NCBI RefSeq assembly: GCF_001543325.1 | Contig: NZ_CP013355.1 | Location: 960,001 to 1,024,000 of the forward strand | Length of the DNA: 64,000 nt | Source: Lutibacter profundi | GTDB lineage: Bacteria > Bacteroidota > Bacteroidia > Flavobacteriales > Flavobacteriaceae | Direction: 5' to 3' | Shown here: positions 45,920 through 53,532 of the stretch, piece by piece | Layout: each line of letters starts with the position of its first letter | Position numbering within the stretch: position 1 is the stretch's first letter | The notes under the pieces: model-generated | What the model was told of the DNA's origin: nothing | The model's database searches: none | What the model saw: the letters and a program-made list of their open reading frames with translations, nothing else | Position numbers and translations under genes: made by a program

Positions 45920-46435
45920 TTATTTTTCTGATAATGTTTTCAGAATTCCTGATAGTTTATTACCTCCAGACTGTAACGCTGAAATAACGTTTTTAGCTGG
46001 TGATTGTAATAATGAAATAATATCTCCAATAAGTTCTTCTTTAGACTTAATGCTTACAAGCATATCTAATTGGTCATCTCCAACATAAATTGCTTCTTCA
46101 ACATAAGCTCCTTTTAATACGGGCTTATCAGATTTTTTACGAAATTCTTTAATAACTTTTGCAGGAGCATTACCTGTTTCCGAAAACATTAAGGAAGTAT
46201 TTCCTTTTAATATTCCTGGTAGATCTCCAAAATCCTTATCAGATTTTTCCATTGCTTTTTCAAGCAAGGTATTTTTAACAACAGCTAGTTTTACATTTGC
46301 TTTAAAACAAGCTCTACGTAAATTAGATGTATCTAAAGCATTTAATCCTGAAATATCTGCTAAATAGATAATATTACCTTCAGTTAACTGTGTTGTTAAA
46401 GCTTCTATTACTTGTGATTTTTCTTCTCTCGTCAT
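45920..46435 (-). CDS. rplJ: 50S ribosomal protein L10
   Basis: A 171-residue protein that anchors the L7/L12 stalk to 23S rRNA. The N-terminal globular part includes IIYLADISGLNALDTSNLRR and KLAVVKNTLLEKAME, and the C-terminal helix that binds L7/L12 dimers ends LSGILKTLSEK. Length is normal. It lies 18 bases after rplA and 45 before rplL. In other bacteria the L10 complex represses its own mRNA; no leader structure was resolved in the short gap here. Confidence 0.98.
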   Translation of the reverse strand: MTREEKSQVIEALTTQLTEGNIIYLADISGLNALDTSNLRRACFKANVKLAVVKNTLLEKAMEKSDKDFGDLPGILKGNTSLMFSETGNAPAKVIKEFRKKSDKPVLKGAYVEEAIYVGDDQLDMLVSIKSKEELIGDIISLLQSPAKNVISALQSGGNKLSGILKTLSEK

Positions 46436-46453
46436 AATTACTAAGTTTTAACT

Positions 46454-47146
46454 TTAATTAACTGATTTAGCATCTATACTTATTCCTGGACTCATAGTAC
46501 TAGATAAGTAAATACTTTTAACATACGTTCCTTTTGCTGCAGTTGGTCTCAACTTTAATATTGTTTGCAATAACTCATCTGCATTTTCAGCAATTTTATT
46601 AGCATCAAATGATACTTTTGCTATTGCAGCGTGTACAATACCCGTTTTATCAACTTTAAAGTCTATTTTACCAGCTTTTACTTCTTTTACAGCTCTTGCA
46701 ACATCCATAGTTACAGTACCTGTTTTTGGGTTAGGCATTAAACCTCTTGGTCCTAAAATACGACCTAAAGGACCTAATTTACCCATAACACTAGGCATTG
46801 TAATAATAACGTCAACATCTGTCCATCCTCCTTTTATTTTTTGAAGGTATTCGTCTAATCCAACATAATCAGCTCCTGCTTCTTTTGCATCGGCTTCTTT
46901 ATCTGGAGTTACTAATGCTAATACTTTAACATCTTTACCAGTTCCGTGAGGTAATGTTACTACCCCTCTAACCATTTGATTTGCTTTACGAGGATCTACT
47001 CCTAATCTAACAGCTAAATCAATAGATGCATCAAAATTCACAGAAGTAATTTCTTTTACTAAAGCAGAAGCGTCTTTTAATGAATAAGATTGAGTTTTAT
47101 CAAACTTATCATATGCTACTTTTTGCTTTTTAGTTAATTTTGCCAT
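46454..47146 (-). CDS. rplA: 50S ribosomal protein L1
   Basis: A 230-residue protein of the mobile L1 stalk, which helps release deacylated tRNA from the E site. Conserved stretches include the [20 protein letters not shown] block, [12 protein letters not shown], the [21 protein letters not shown] loop (cited in part: [15 protein letters not shown]) and [18 protein letters not shown]1 commonly represses the rplKA mRNA. It follows rplK by 14 bases and precedes rplJ by 18. Confidence 0.98.
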   Translation of the reverse strand: MAKLTKKQKVAYDKFDKTQSYSLKDASALVKEITSVNFDASIDLAVRLGVDPRKANQMVRGVVTLPHGTGKDVKVLALVTPDKEADAKEAGADYVGLDEYLQKIKGGWTDVDVIITMPSVMGKLGPLGRILGPRGLMPNPKTGTVTMDVARAVKEVKAGKIDFKVDKTGIVHAAIAKVSFDANKIAENADELLQTILKLRPTAAKGTYVKSIYLSSTMSPGISIDAKSVN

Positions 47147-47160
47147 TTTTAATAACTGTT

Positions 47161-47604
47161 TTATTGTTTTACAGGAGCTTTCCCTTTTACTTTAATACCC
47201 ATTGAACGTGCAGTACCAGCCATCATTAGCATAGCAGACTCAACAGTAAATGCATTCAAATCTACCATTTTATCTTCTGCAATTGTTTTCAATTGATCCC
47301 AAGTAACTGTAGCTACTTTATTTCGATTAGGTTCTGGAGAACCTTTTTTTATTTTGGCTGCTTCTAATATTTGTACAGCTGCTGGTGGAGTTTTTACAAC
47401 AAAATCAAAAGATTTATCTTTATATACAGTAATTGCTACTGGTAAAACTTTTCCTTGTTTATCTTGAGTTCTTGCATTAAATTGCTTACAGAACTCCATT
47501 ATATTAACTCCGGCAGCACCTAAAGCAGGTCCAACTGGTGGTGATGGGTTTGCAGCACCTCCTCGAACTTGTAATTTTACAACCTTACTTACTTCTTTTG
47601 CCAT
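47161..47604 (-). CDS. rplK: 50S ribosomal protein L11
   Basis: A 147-residue protein of the GTPase-associated centre. The proline-rich N-terminal segment [15 protein letters not shown] and [13 protein letters not shown] are conserved. The C-terminal rRNA-binding domain contains [19 protein letters not shown] and ends [10 protein letters not shown]. It lies 71 bases after nusG and 14 before rplA in the standard order. Confidence 0.98.
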   Translation of the reverse strand: MAKEVSKVVKLQVRGGAANPSPPVGPALGAAGVNIMEFCKQFNARTQDKQGKVLPVAITVYKDKSFDFVVKTPPAAVQILEAAKIKKGSPEPNRNKVATVTWDQLKTIAEDKMVDLNAFTVESAMLMMAGTARSMGIKVKGKAPVKQ

Positions 47605-47675
47605 TTTTTAATCTTAAGTTAGATAATACATTTTTAATTGGAAGCAAAAATATAATATCAAAATTATTGTAACAA

Positions 47676-48227
47676 TTATGAAATTTTATCTACTTGCATA
47701 TAACTTAATTCTAATGGTGTTTTTCTTCCAAAAATCTTAACCATTACTTCAAGTTTGCGTTTTTCTTCATTTATTTTTTCTATAGTACCATCAAAACCAT
47801 TAAACGGTCCATCAATTACTTTTACTGTTTCGCCTATAACATAAGGTATTGCAACATTGTCATTCTGTATAGATAATTCATCTACTTTACCAAGCATACG
47901 GTTTATTTCAGCTTTTCTCATGGGCACAGGATCACCACCTTTAACTTCTCCTAAAAAACCTATTACTCCTGTTATAGACTTAATTATATGTGGAAGTTCT
48001 CCACTTAAGTTTGCTTCAATCATTACGTAACCAGGAAAATAAACACGTTCTTTATGTACTTTCTTTCCGTTTCGTATTTGAATTACTTTTTCAGTTGGCA
48101 CCAAAACTCTATCAACATAATCGGTCATTCCTAAACGAGCAATTTCATTTTCAATATAAGTTTTCACTTTATTTTCTTGCCCTCCAATAGCTCGAACCAC
48201 ATACCATTTTTTAATAGAATCAGTCAT
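47676..48227 (-). CDS. nusG: Transcription termination/antitermination factor NusG
   Basis: A 183-residue factor that binds RNA polymerase and couples it to Rho or the ribosome. The NGN domain (residues 5-115) contains WYVVRAIGGQENKVKTYIE and YFPGYVMIEANL. The KOW domain (about 130-183) contains GETVKVIDGPFNGFDGTIE. Length is the normal compact form. It follows secE by 19 bases and precedes rplK. Confidence 0.97.
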   Translation of the reverse strand: MTDSIKKWYVVRAIGGQENKVKTYIENEIARLGMTDYVDRVLVPTEKVIQIRNGKKVHKERVYFPGYVMIEANLSGELPHIIKSITGVIGFLGEVKGGDPVPMRKAEINRMLGKVDELSIQNDNVAIPYVIGETVKVIDGPFNGFDGTIEKINEEKRKLEVMVKIFGRKTPLELSYMQVDKIS

Positions 48228-48246
48228 ATATAAACTTTAATATTAT

Positions 48247-48435
48247 TTAAAATAGTTTAAAATATTCAACTAAACCTGCTTGAAAAACTTTATCTACAAG
48301 AAATACTGCCAATGCAAATAACACTGTAAAAGCTGCAACAACTACCGTAGATTTTTGAGCTTCTTCCCAAGGTATCCAAGAAACTTTATTACGCAACTCT
48401 TCAAATGAGTCCTTTATATAATTAACTAAATTCAT
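48247..48435 (-). CDS. secE: Preprotein translocase subunit SecE
   Basis: A 62-residue single-helix subunit of the SecYEG channel. The amphipathic N-terminal part YIKDSFEELRNKVSWIPWEEAQKS (cited in part: SFEELRNKVSWIPW) precedes a transmembrane helix VVVAAFTVLFALAVFLVDKVF. This short one-helix form is typical outside the enterobacteria. It lies between tRNA-Trp and nusG, its usual place. Confidence 0.95.
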   Translation of the reverse strand: MNLVNYIKDSFEELRNKVSWIPWEEAQKSTVVVAAFTVLFALAVFLVDKVFQAGLVEYFKLF

Positions 48436-48516
48436 TTTTTTTTATTTTTATGGATAAAATTCATTTTCCTTTAACTACACTCAGGATATGCTTTCATCTC
48501 ATATTTATTTCATTCG

Positions 48517-48589
48517 CACGGGTGGAGAGACTCGAACTCCCGACACCTGGTTTTGGAGACCAGTGCTCTACCAACTGAGCTACACCCGT
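48517..48589 (-). tRNA. tRNA-Trp (anticodon CCA)
   Basis: A 73-base tRNA. The acceptor stem is ACGGGTG with CACCCGT and discriminator G. The anticodon arm CTGGT-CTCCAAA-ACCAG gives anticodon CCA. It sits between tuf and secE, the conserved Bacteroidota position. CCA is not encoded. Confidence 0.97.
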
Positions 48590-48596
48590 AAAGATA

Positions 48597-48621
48597 AGGT
48601 GCCTCCTTAAAAGAAGCACCT
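48597..48621 (-). terminator. Hairpin between tuf and tRNA-Trp
   Basis: AGGTGC and GCACCT form a 6-bp stem with partial extension inside the loop. There is no T run, so it may be a processing or weak attenuation hairpin rather than a full terminator. Confidence 0.4.
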
Positions 48622-48649
48622 ATAATTACTCTTTTATTTAGGTGTATAA

Positions 48650-49837
48650 TTAATCTAACATTTCTGTTACCTGACCTGCACCTACTGTTCTACCTCCTTC
48701 ACGAATTGCAAAACGCAAACCAACGTTTAATGCAATTGGTTGGTGTAATTCTACAGTAATTGTCAAGTTATCACCTGGCATTACCATTTCAACTCCATCA
48801 GGTAATTGAATAGTACCTGTTACATCTGTTGTACGCACATAAAACTGTGGACGATAGTTATTATGGAATGGCGTATGACGACCACCTTCTTCTTTCTTAA
48901 GAACATACACCTCAGCTTTAAACTTAGCATGTGGAGTTACAGAACCTGGTTTACAGATTACCATACCTCTTTTAATATCTTCTTTTGCGATACCTCTTAA
49001 CAAAATACCTACATTATCTCCTGCTTCACCTCTATCTAATATTTTACGGAACATCTCAACTCCTGTAATTGTAGAAGTTAATTTTTCAGCACCCATACCA
49101 ATAATATCAACTGGATCACCTGTATTAGCAACACCTGTTTCAATACGACCAGTTGCAACAGTTCCACGACCAGTAATTGAAAAAACATCTTCAATTGGCA
49201 TTAAGAAATCTTTCTCAACATCACGCTTTGGTAACTCAATCCAAGTATCAACTGCATCCATCAACTCCATTATTTTATCCATCCACTTTGGCTCTTTATT
49301 CAATCCTCCCAAAGCTGAACCTTGAATTACAGGTGTATTATCTCCATCATAATCATAGAATGATAATAAATCTCTAATTTCCATTTCAACAAGTTCTAAA
49401 AGTTCCTCATCATCAACCATATCCACTTTATTCATGAATACAACCAATCTTGGAATACCAACTTGACGACCCAATAAGATATGCTCTCTTGTTTGAGGCA
49501 TAGGCCCATCAGTAGCTGCAACAACAATAATAGCACCATCCATTTGAGCGGCACCTGTTACCATGTTTTTTACGTAATCCGCGTGACCTGGACAATCAAC
49601 ATGCGCATAGTGACGATTAGCGGTTTGATATTCTACGTGAGCTGTATTAATTGTAATACCTCTTTCTTTTTCTTCAGGAGCATTATCAATTTGGTCAAAG
49701 TCTTTTACTTCAGAAAGACCTTTTTCTGCTAATACTACAGTAATTGCAGCAGTTAAAGTTGTTTTACCGTGGTCAACGTGTCCAATAGTACCAATATTTA
49801 AATGTGGTTTGGAGCGATCAAAATGTTCTTTTGCCAT
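48650..49837 (-). CDS. tuf: Translation elongation factor Tu
   Basis: A 395-residue GTPase that delivers aminoacyl-tRNA to the ribosome. The P-loop GHVDHGKTT is at residues 18-26, then the switch I segment [11 protein letters not shown], the [12 protein letters not shown] switch II, and NKVDMVDD for guanine specificity. Domains 2 and 3 are complete, ending [17 protein letters not shown]. The start ATGGCAAAAGAA is clear and has no Shine-Dalgarno. It is embedded in a tRNA-tuf-tRNA transcript with four tRNAs upstream and tRNA-Trp downstream. Confidence 0.99.
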   Translation of the reverse strand: MAKEHFDRSKPHLNIGTIGHVDHGKTTLTAAITVVLAEKGLSEVKDFDQIDNAPEEKERGITINTAHVEYQTANRHYAHVDCPGHADYVKNMVTGAAQMDGAIIVVAATDGPMPQTREHILLGRQVGIPRLVVFMNKVDMVDDEELLELVEMEIRDLLSFYDYDGDNTPVIQGSALGGLNKEPKWMDKIMELMDAVDTWIELPKRDVEKDFLMPIEDVFSITGRGTVATGRIETGVANTGDPVDIIGMGAEKLTSTITGVEMFRKILDRGEAGDNVGILLRGIAKEDIKRGMVICKPGSVTPHAKFKAEVYVLKKEEGGRHTPFHNNYRPQFYVRTTDVTGTIQLPDGVEMVMPGDNLTITVELHQPIALNVGLRFAIREGGRTVGAGQVTEMLD

Positions 49838-49898
49838 GATTATTTAAATTTTAAATCTTAGTTATATATAGTGTTTAATTCATTCTATTTTATTCTTG

Positions 49899-49970
49899 AG
49901 CCAATGACGGGAATTGAACCCGTGACCTCTTCCTTACCAAGGAAACGCTCTACCACTGAGCTACACCGGC
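49899..49970 (-). tRNA. tRNA-Thr (anticodon GGT)
   Basis: A 72-base tRNA. Acceptor GCCGGTG pairs with CATTGGC (two G-U pairs). The anticodon arm TTTCC-TTGGTAA-GGAAG gives GGT. It is the last of four tRNAs before tuf. Confidence 0.96.
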
Positions 49971-49980
49971 CAAAAAAAAG

Positions 49981-50053
49981 AGCGAGAGACCGGGCTCGAA
50001 CCGGCGACAGTCAGCTTGGAAGGCTGAAGCTCTACCAACTGAGCTACTCTCGC
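49981..50053 (-). tRNA. tRNA-Gly (anticodon TCC)
   Basis: A 73-base tRNA. Acceptor GCGAGAG pairs with CTCTCGC. The anticodon arm TCAGC-CTTCCAA-GCTGA gives TCC. It lies 10 bases upstream of tRNA-Thr(GGT). Confidence 0.97.
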
Positions 50054-50101
50054 AATATTTTTTTCAATTCCTCACTAGTTTATATTTCTACAAATTAGTT
50101 G

Positions 50102-50182
<81 letters not shown>

Positions 50183-50199
50183 ATTTTTTCAAAGATCTG

Positions 50200-50273
50200 A
50201 GCCGATAGAGGGACTCGAACCCACGACCTGCTGATTACAAATCAGCTGCTCTAGCCAGCTGAGCTACATCGGC
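50200..50273 (-). tRNA. tRNA-Thr (anticodon TGT)
   Basis: A 74-base tRNA. Acceptor GCCGATG pairs with TATCGGC (one G-U). The anticodon arm GCTGA-TTTGTAA-TCAGC gives TGT. It is the first tRNA of the cluster, about 40 bases after the predicted promoter. Confidence 0.97.
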
Positions 50274-50290
50274 ATTTTACTCCATAAAAG

Positions 50291-50313
50291 AAGCCCGCTA
50301 TTTCTAACGGACT
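50291..50313 (-). promoter_or_regulatory. Leader hairpin at the 5' end of the tRNA-tuf transcript
   Basis: On the minus strand GTCCG pairs with CGGGC (one G-U) around TTAGAAATAG, followed by TTCTTTT. It lies directly after the predicted transcription start of the tRNA-Thr-Tyr-Gly-Thr-tuf transcript. It could be a 5' stability element, an early attenuator, or the terminator of hpf. Confidence 0.4.
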
Positions 50314-50314
50314 G

Positions 50315-50347
50315 CAAATGTATTAAAGTTTTACTCTTTATACAAAA
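50315..50347 (-). promoter_or_regulatory. Consensus promoter of the tRNA-tuf-secE cluster
   Basis: TACATTTG (50322 down to 50315) and TTTTG (50347 down to 50343) are separated by 20 bases, matching both elements of Bacteroidota promoters. It lies between hpf and the first tRNA. Confidence 0.7.
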
Positions 50348-50371
50348 CTTTTTTAATTAATTTTTAACTTT

Positions 50372-50671
50372 TTATTTAGCCCTAACTTTTTCCTTCTTTT
50401 TTGTTAGCTGTCTCTTCAGTGAATCAGTAGCTAACATCACCCCTTCTTCAAATGTTTTACTTTGCTTTTTAACTACCAAATCATTTCCTGGAATACCCAA
50501 TTTAATATCTACTAATTTATTTTTTTTATCACTTGTTTGCTGAACTTTTAAAAATACCTCTGCATCAACAATTCTATCATAATATTTTTCTAAACTATTT
50601 AATTTTTTTTCAACAAATTCAATAAGATTTACATCAGCATTGAAATTAACAGACTGTACACGTACTTTCAT
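50372..50671 (-). CDS. hpf: Ribosome hibernation-promoting factor, short form
   Basis: A 99-residue HPF/RaiA-family protein that binds the 30S subunit and silences ribosomes in stationary phase. The pattern is KVRVQSVNFNADVNLIEFVEKKLNSLEKYYDRIVDAEVFL (cited in part: EFVEKKLNSLEKYYDRI), then DIKLGIPGNDLVVKKQSKTFEEG (cited in part: KLGIPGNDLVVKKQSKTFEE) and a basic tail. It lacks the C-terminal dimerisation domain of long HPF. It lies six bases after xerC and upstream of the tRNA cluster, a conserved arrangement. Confidence 0.92.
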   Translation of the reverse strand: MKVRVQSVNFNADVNLIEFVEKKLNSLEKYYDRIVDAEVFLKVQQTSDKKNKLVDIKLGIPGNDLVVKKQSKTFEEGVMLATDSLKRQLTKKKEKVRAK

Positions 50672-50677
50672 AATAAA

Positions 50678-51565
50678 TTAGATTTTTTCACTCCTTGGGT
50701 GAGTTTTATTATACACTTCCTTTAACTTTCCCAAACTACTATGGGTATAAACTTGTGTTGATGCTAAACTAGAATGCCCAAGCAATTCTTTTACCGAGTT
50801 TAAATCAGCACCTTCATTTAATAAATGTGTTGCAAAAGAATGCCTTAAAATATGAGGGCTTTTTTTTACTTTTGATGACACACTACTAAAATAATTATTT
50901 ATTACTCGATACACAAGTGTATCGTATATTATTTTACCTTTTTTTGTGATGAACAAATAAGATGAATTGGTTTCATTTTTATTGCGTATTTCAAGGTATT
51001 TAATTAATGATTTTTGAACTGACTTTAATAACGGAATAAACCGCTCTTTATTTCTTTTCCCTAATACTTTAACAGTTTCATTAACAAAATCAATATCTGT
51101 AATTTTTATATTAATTAATTCACTTCTTCTAATGCCTGTTGAGTAAAATAATTCAATTATTAACTTATTTCTAAGTGATTCAAAATCATAATTTTCATCC
51201 ATTAAATTAAGTGCATTTGTTATTTCTTTTTCAGAAAAAGGGATTTGCACTTGTTTTGGCGTTTTTAATGCTTTGTGTTTTGCTAAAGGATTTACTTCAA
51301 TCTCTTTCGTTTTTTGAAGAAATTTATAGAAAGATTTCAATGAAGAAACTTTTCTATTAATTGACCGATTTGAAAGATTAGATTCAACCAAACTAACTAT
51401 CCAGCTTCTTATTTGTGTATAATTTACAACAACAATACTTTGCTCATTATATACCTCATTGCAAAATACCTGAAATGAATTTAAATCATTTGAATAGGCA
51501 GTTGTAGTGTGTTTTGAAAATTTTTTTTCTAATGCTAAATAATTTATAAAGGCATTTATAGGCAT
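50678..51565 (-). CDS. xerC: Tyrosine recombinase XerC/XerD
   Basis: A 295-residue site-specific recombinase. The SAM-like N-terminal domain (residues 1-85) is followed by the catalytic domain. The active-site residues are visible as Arg in YSTGIRRSELINI, the HILRHSFATHLL box with His and Arg, GHSSLASTQVYTH with His and the nucleophile Tyr. It should resolve chromosome dimers at dif. Its place between rpsU and hpf is the conserved chromosomal one in flavobacteria, so it is not a mobile-element integrase. XerC versus XerD naming is by context only. Confidence 0.88.
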   Translation of the reverse strand: MPINAFINYLALEKKFSKHTTTAYSNDLNSFQVFCNEVYNEQSIVVVNYTQIRSWIVSLVESNLSNRSINRKVSSLKSFYKFLQKTKEIEVNPLAKHKALKTPKQVQIPFSEKEITNALNLMDENYDFESLRNKLIIELFYSTGIRRSELINIKITDIDFVNETVKVLGKRNKERFIPLLKSVQKSLIKYLEIRNKNETNSSYLFITKKGKIIYDTLVYRVINNYFSSVSSKVKKSPHILRHSFATHLLNEGADLNSVKELLGHSSLASTQVYTHSSLGKLKEVYNKTHPRSEKI

Positions 51566-51569
51566 AAAA

Positions 51570-51620
51570 AAAACGTTAGTAACAAATTTACAAATTGTTA
51601 TTTGTAATTACTAACGTTTT
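51570..51620 (-). terminator. Terminator of rpsU
   Basis: AAAACGTTAGTAA pairs with TTACTAACGTTTT, with additional weak pairing inside the loop, and is followed by T residues on the minus strand. It separates rpsU from xerC, though xerC starts within a few bases of its end. Confidence 0.8.
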
Positions 51621-51639
51621 ATTATTTTTTAGCTATAAA

Positions 51640-51837
51640 TTAACTCTGCTCTTCAGCAGTTCTCAATTTCTGAACGTATTGAGCTTTTATGTTTCGAGCA
51701 CGCTTTACTACTGAAGGCTTATTGAATTGTTTACGGTTACGTAAATTTTTCATTGTTTTTGTACGATCAAACTTCCTTTTGTAACGTTTTAACGCTCTAT
51801 CTATATTTTCTCCGTCCTTTACAGGTATAATTAACAT
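51640..51837 (-). CDS. rpsU: 30S ribosomal protein S21
   Basis: A 65-residue basic protein of the small subunit platform, beginning MLIIPVKDGENIDRALKRYK, with lysine- and arginine-rich helices after it. It helps hold the 3' end of 16S rRNA; in flavobacteria it contributes to hiding the anti-Shine-Dalgarno. Its own mRNA carries a near-perfect Shine-Dalgarno (51841-51855), the only clear one I see in the window, consistent with autoregulation: ribosomes lacking S21 can still use it. A TATATTTG promoter lies at 51884-51891 and a terminator follows the gene. Confidence 0.95.
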   Translation of the reverse strand: MLIIPVKDGENIDRALKRYKRKFDRTKTMKNLRNRKQFNKPSVVKRARNIKAQYVQKLRTAEEQS

Positions 51838-51842
51838 ATGTT

Positions 51843-51855
51843 GGCACCTCCTTTC
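51843..51855 (-). promoter_or_regulatory. Strong Shine-Dalgarno of rpsU
   Basis: On the minus strand GAAAGGAGGTG matches the complement of the usual 16S 3' end over 11 bases, nine bases (from GGAGG) before the ATG. Other genes here lack such sites, so this one decides rpsU translation in an unusual way. Confidence 0.85.
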
Positions 51856-51883
51856 AAACTGTTTTCTTTTAATTTTTGGATTG

Positions 51884-51891
51884 CAAATATA
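51884..51891 (-). promoter_or_regulatory. -7 element of the rpsU promoter
   Basis: TATATTTG on the minus strand matches TAnnTTTG, about 46 bases upstream of the ATG. Confidence 0.45.
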
Positions 51892-51929
51892 TAACTAATT
51901 ATTTTATTTGTTCTTTTTATTTTGAAAAT

Positions 51930-53321
51930 TTATTTTGGAGCCCAAACAGAATAACTTTTAGGTGGTGCTTGTATTTTTACCCAGTTACCAGATTGAGTAG
52001 TTGGTTCCCAATTTGAGAAACCTGTATAGTCTTTTATTGTTGTGTTTGACCAATTGGTTTCAATCCAACGTTCTTGCCAATAATTTGAATTATTTATATA
52101 AACAACTAATCCCGCGTTATTGTAACCATTTCTTTTTGCAATATACTCATCTGTATCTGTATATAAAATATTTGTAGTACCGCCAGCCAAATTATTATGA
52201 ATCCAAATTAAATTATTTAATCTTTCTTTATCTAACCATTCCTCATAATCTCTATAAAAGATAGTAGGATACCCTTCATGAGTCAAAATATAAGCGTATG
52301 CTAACATTTTTCCTGAAAAAATTTCATCGGTATCATGATTTGTTACAAAGGTCACTGCTTTACTTGCATTCCGTTTCCACAACATATCATCATTCAATTT
52401 ATTTAAATTATTTCCATCAAATGCTTCATTCATTTTATAATAACAAGCAAAATCAAAAGCACTTGCTTGTGACTGAGTTGTCCACCAATCTAAAGTATTT
52501 ACATTTGAATCCCAGTATTCACCAACACTAAACCCTCCAACTTCTGTAATCCAATCTTTAACTACCCAGGGTTCAAACCCTTTCACATAATCAAAACGCC
52601 AACCATCAAAACCTATAACATCTTTATAATATTTAGCTACAGATTCTGTATCTTTCCATAACCAATTTTGTACATTTATTTGATGATGACATAAATCAGG
52701 AAAACCTCCAAAGTAACCAGAATCGGAACTGTGATTACTATTTGGATGAAAATCATCATATGTTCTATTAAACTTTCCTGATAATGGCGTAAAACTAGTC
52801 CATGTATTTGTACCAGTAATAGGATTGGCTTCACTTGCCCCTCCACTGTTATGATTGATAACAATATCAGCTATTACACTTAATTGAGCTGAGTGAGAAG
52901 CATTAATCAAGTCTATTAATTCAGTTTTTGAACCAAAACGCGTTTCTACACTACCCATTTGGTTATACTCACCTAAATCGTAATAATCAAAAGGATCATA
53001 CCCCATTGAAAAAGCGCCATTTTGGGCTTTTGAAGCTGGCGGAAGCCATATAGCATCTATTCCTACGTCGCTCCAACTTTGAACTTTACCTTTTACTGTA
53101 TTCCACCAAGTTCCTCCAGATGGTACATCCCAATAAAAAGCTTGCATCATAACTCCTAAACCTATAGGTTTTAAACCTGTTCTAGCAGAAGTTTCATGTG
53201 TAATTGATTTAATTTTACCTTCTAACCGAGGTAATTCTTCTATATTTTCCTTAGAGCATGCAACTAAAAAAAGAGTACTTAATAGTATTAATTGAAAATA
53301 AATTTTAAGGGGTTTCATCAT
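51930..53321 (-). CDS. GH13 alpha-amylase, surface lipoprotein
   Basis: A 463-residue secreted glycoside hydrolase with lipobox LFLVAC (Cys22), so anchored in a membrane. The catalytic barrel begins GLGVMMQAFYWDVPSGGTWW, wording typical of the archaeal-type GH13 alpha-amylases. Conserved region I is DIVINH (152-157), the nucleophile is D244 in GWRFDYVKGF, the acid/base is E268 in VGEYWD, and the stabiliser is D330 in TNHD. It should cut alpha-1,4-glucan bonds. No SusC/SusD pair is next to it, so it is an isolated gene. Two 23-base direct repeats lie upstream (53393-53446). The C-terminal beta domain is complete. Confidence 0.93.
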   Translation of the reverse strand: MMKPLKIYFQLILLSTLFLVACSKENIEELPRLEGKIKSITHETSARTGLKPIGLGVMMQAFYWDVPSGGTWWNTVKGKVQSWSDVGIDAIWLPPASKAQNGAFSMGYDPFDYYDLGEYNQMGSVETRFGSKTELIDLINASHSAQLSVIADIVINHNSGGASEANPITGTNTWTSFTPLSGKFNRTYDDFHPNSNHSSDSGYFGGFPDLCHHQINVQNWLWKDTESVAKYYKDVIGFDGWRFDYVKGFEPWVVKDWITEVGGFSVGEYWDSNVNTLDWWTTQSQASAFDFACYYKMNEAFDGNNLNKLNDDMLWKRNASKAVTFVTNHDTDEIFSGKMLAYAYILTHEGYPTIFYRDYEEWLDKERLNNLIWIHNNLAGGTTNILYTDTDEYIAKRNGYNNAGLVVYINNSNYWQERWIETNWSNTTIKDYTGFSNWEPTTQSGNWVKIQAPPKSYSVWAPK

Positions 53322-53392
53322 TTATAGTATTTAAAAGTTTTATGGAATTTAAAAATTAAAAATGACACAATTGAAATTAAAATTATTACGCA

Positions 53393-53446
53393 AACGTTGG
53401 AGTGTTGAAAACTTTTTTACAATAACGTTGTAGTGTTGAAAACTTT
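53393..53446. promoter_or_regulatory. Pair of 23-bp direct repeats upstream of the amylase gene
   Basis: AACGTTGkAGTGTTGAAAACTTT occurs at 53393-53415 and 53424-53446, differing at one base. The copies are 31 bases apart, close to three helical turns, so a protein could bind both on one face. They lie about 70-125 bases upstream of the amylase ATG and just downstream of the acyl-CoA dehydrogenase promoter-less end. No other feature is visible in 53322-53532. Confidence 0.55.
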
Positions 53447-53532
53447 AGATAGTAACATGACTATTAAATTAAATAAAAATAGTTAAATAAACTTTTATCT
53501 ATTTTTAAATTATAAATATCATTTTAAGTGTA

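Noticed and set aside
49871-50098. Open frame of 75 codons on the plus strand across two tRNA genes
   Set aside because: It is the antisense of tRNA-Thr and tRNA-Gly. Such frames are a frequent false annotation; the tRNA folds are certain.
50678-51565. Tyrosine recombinase as sign of an integrated element
   Set aside because: Its place between rpsU and hpf is a conserved housekeeping position, and no att-like repeats or cargo genes flank it, despite the tRNA cluster nearby.
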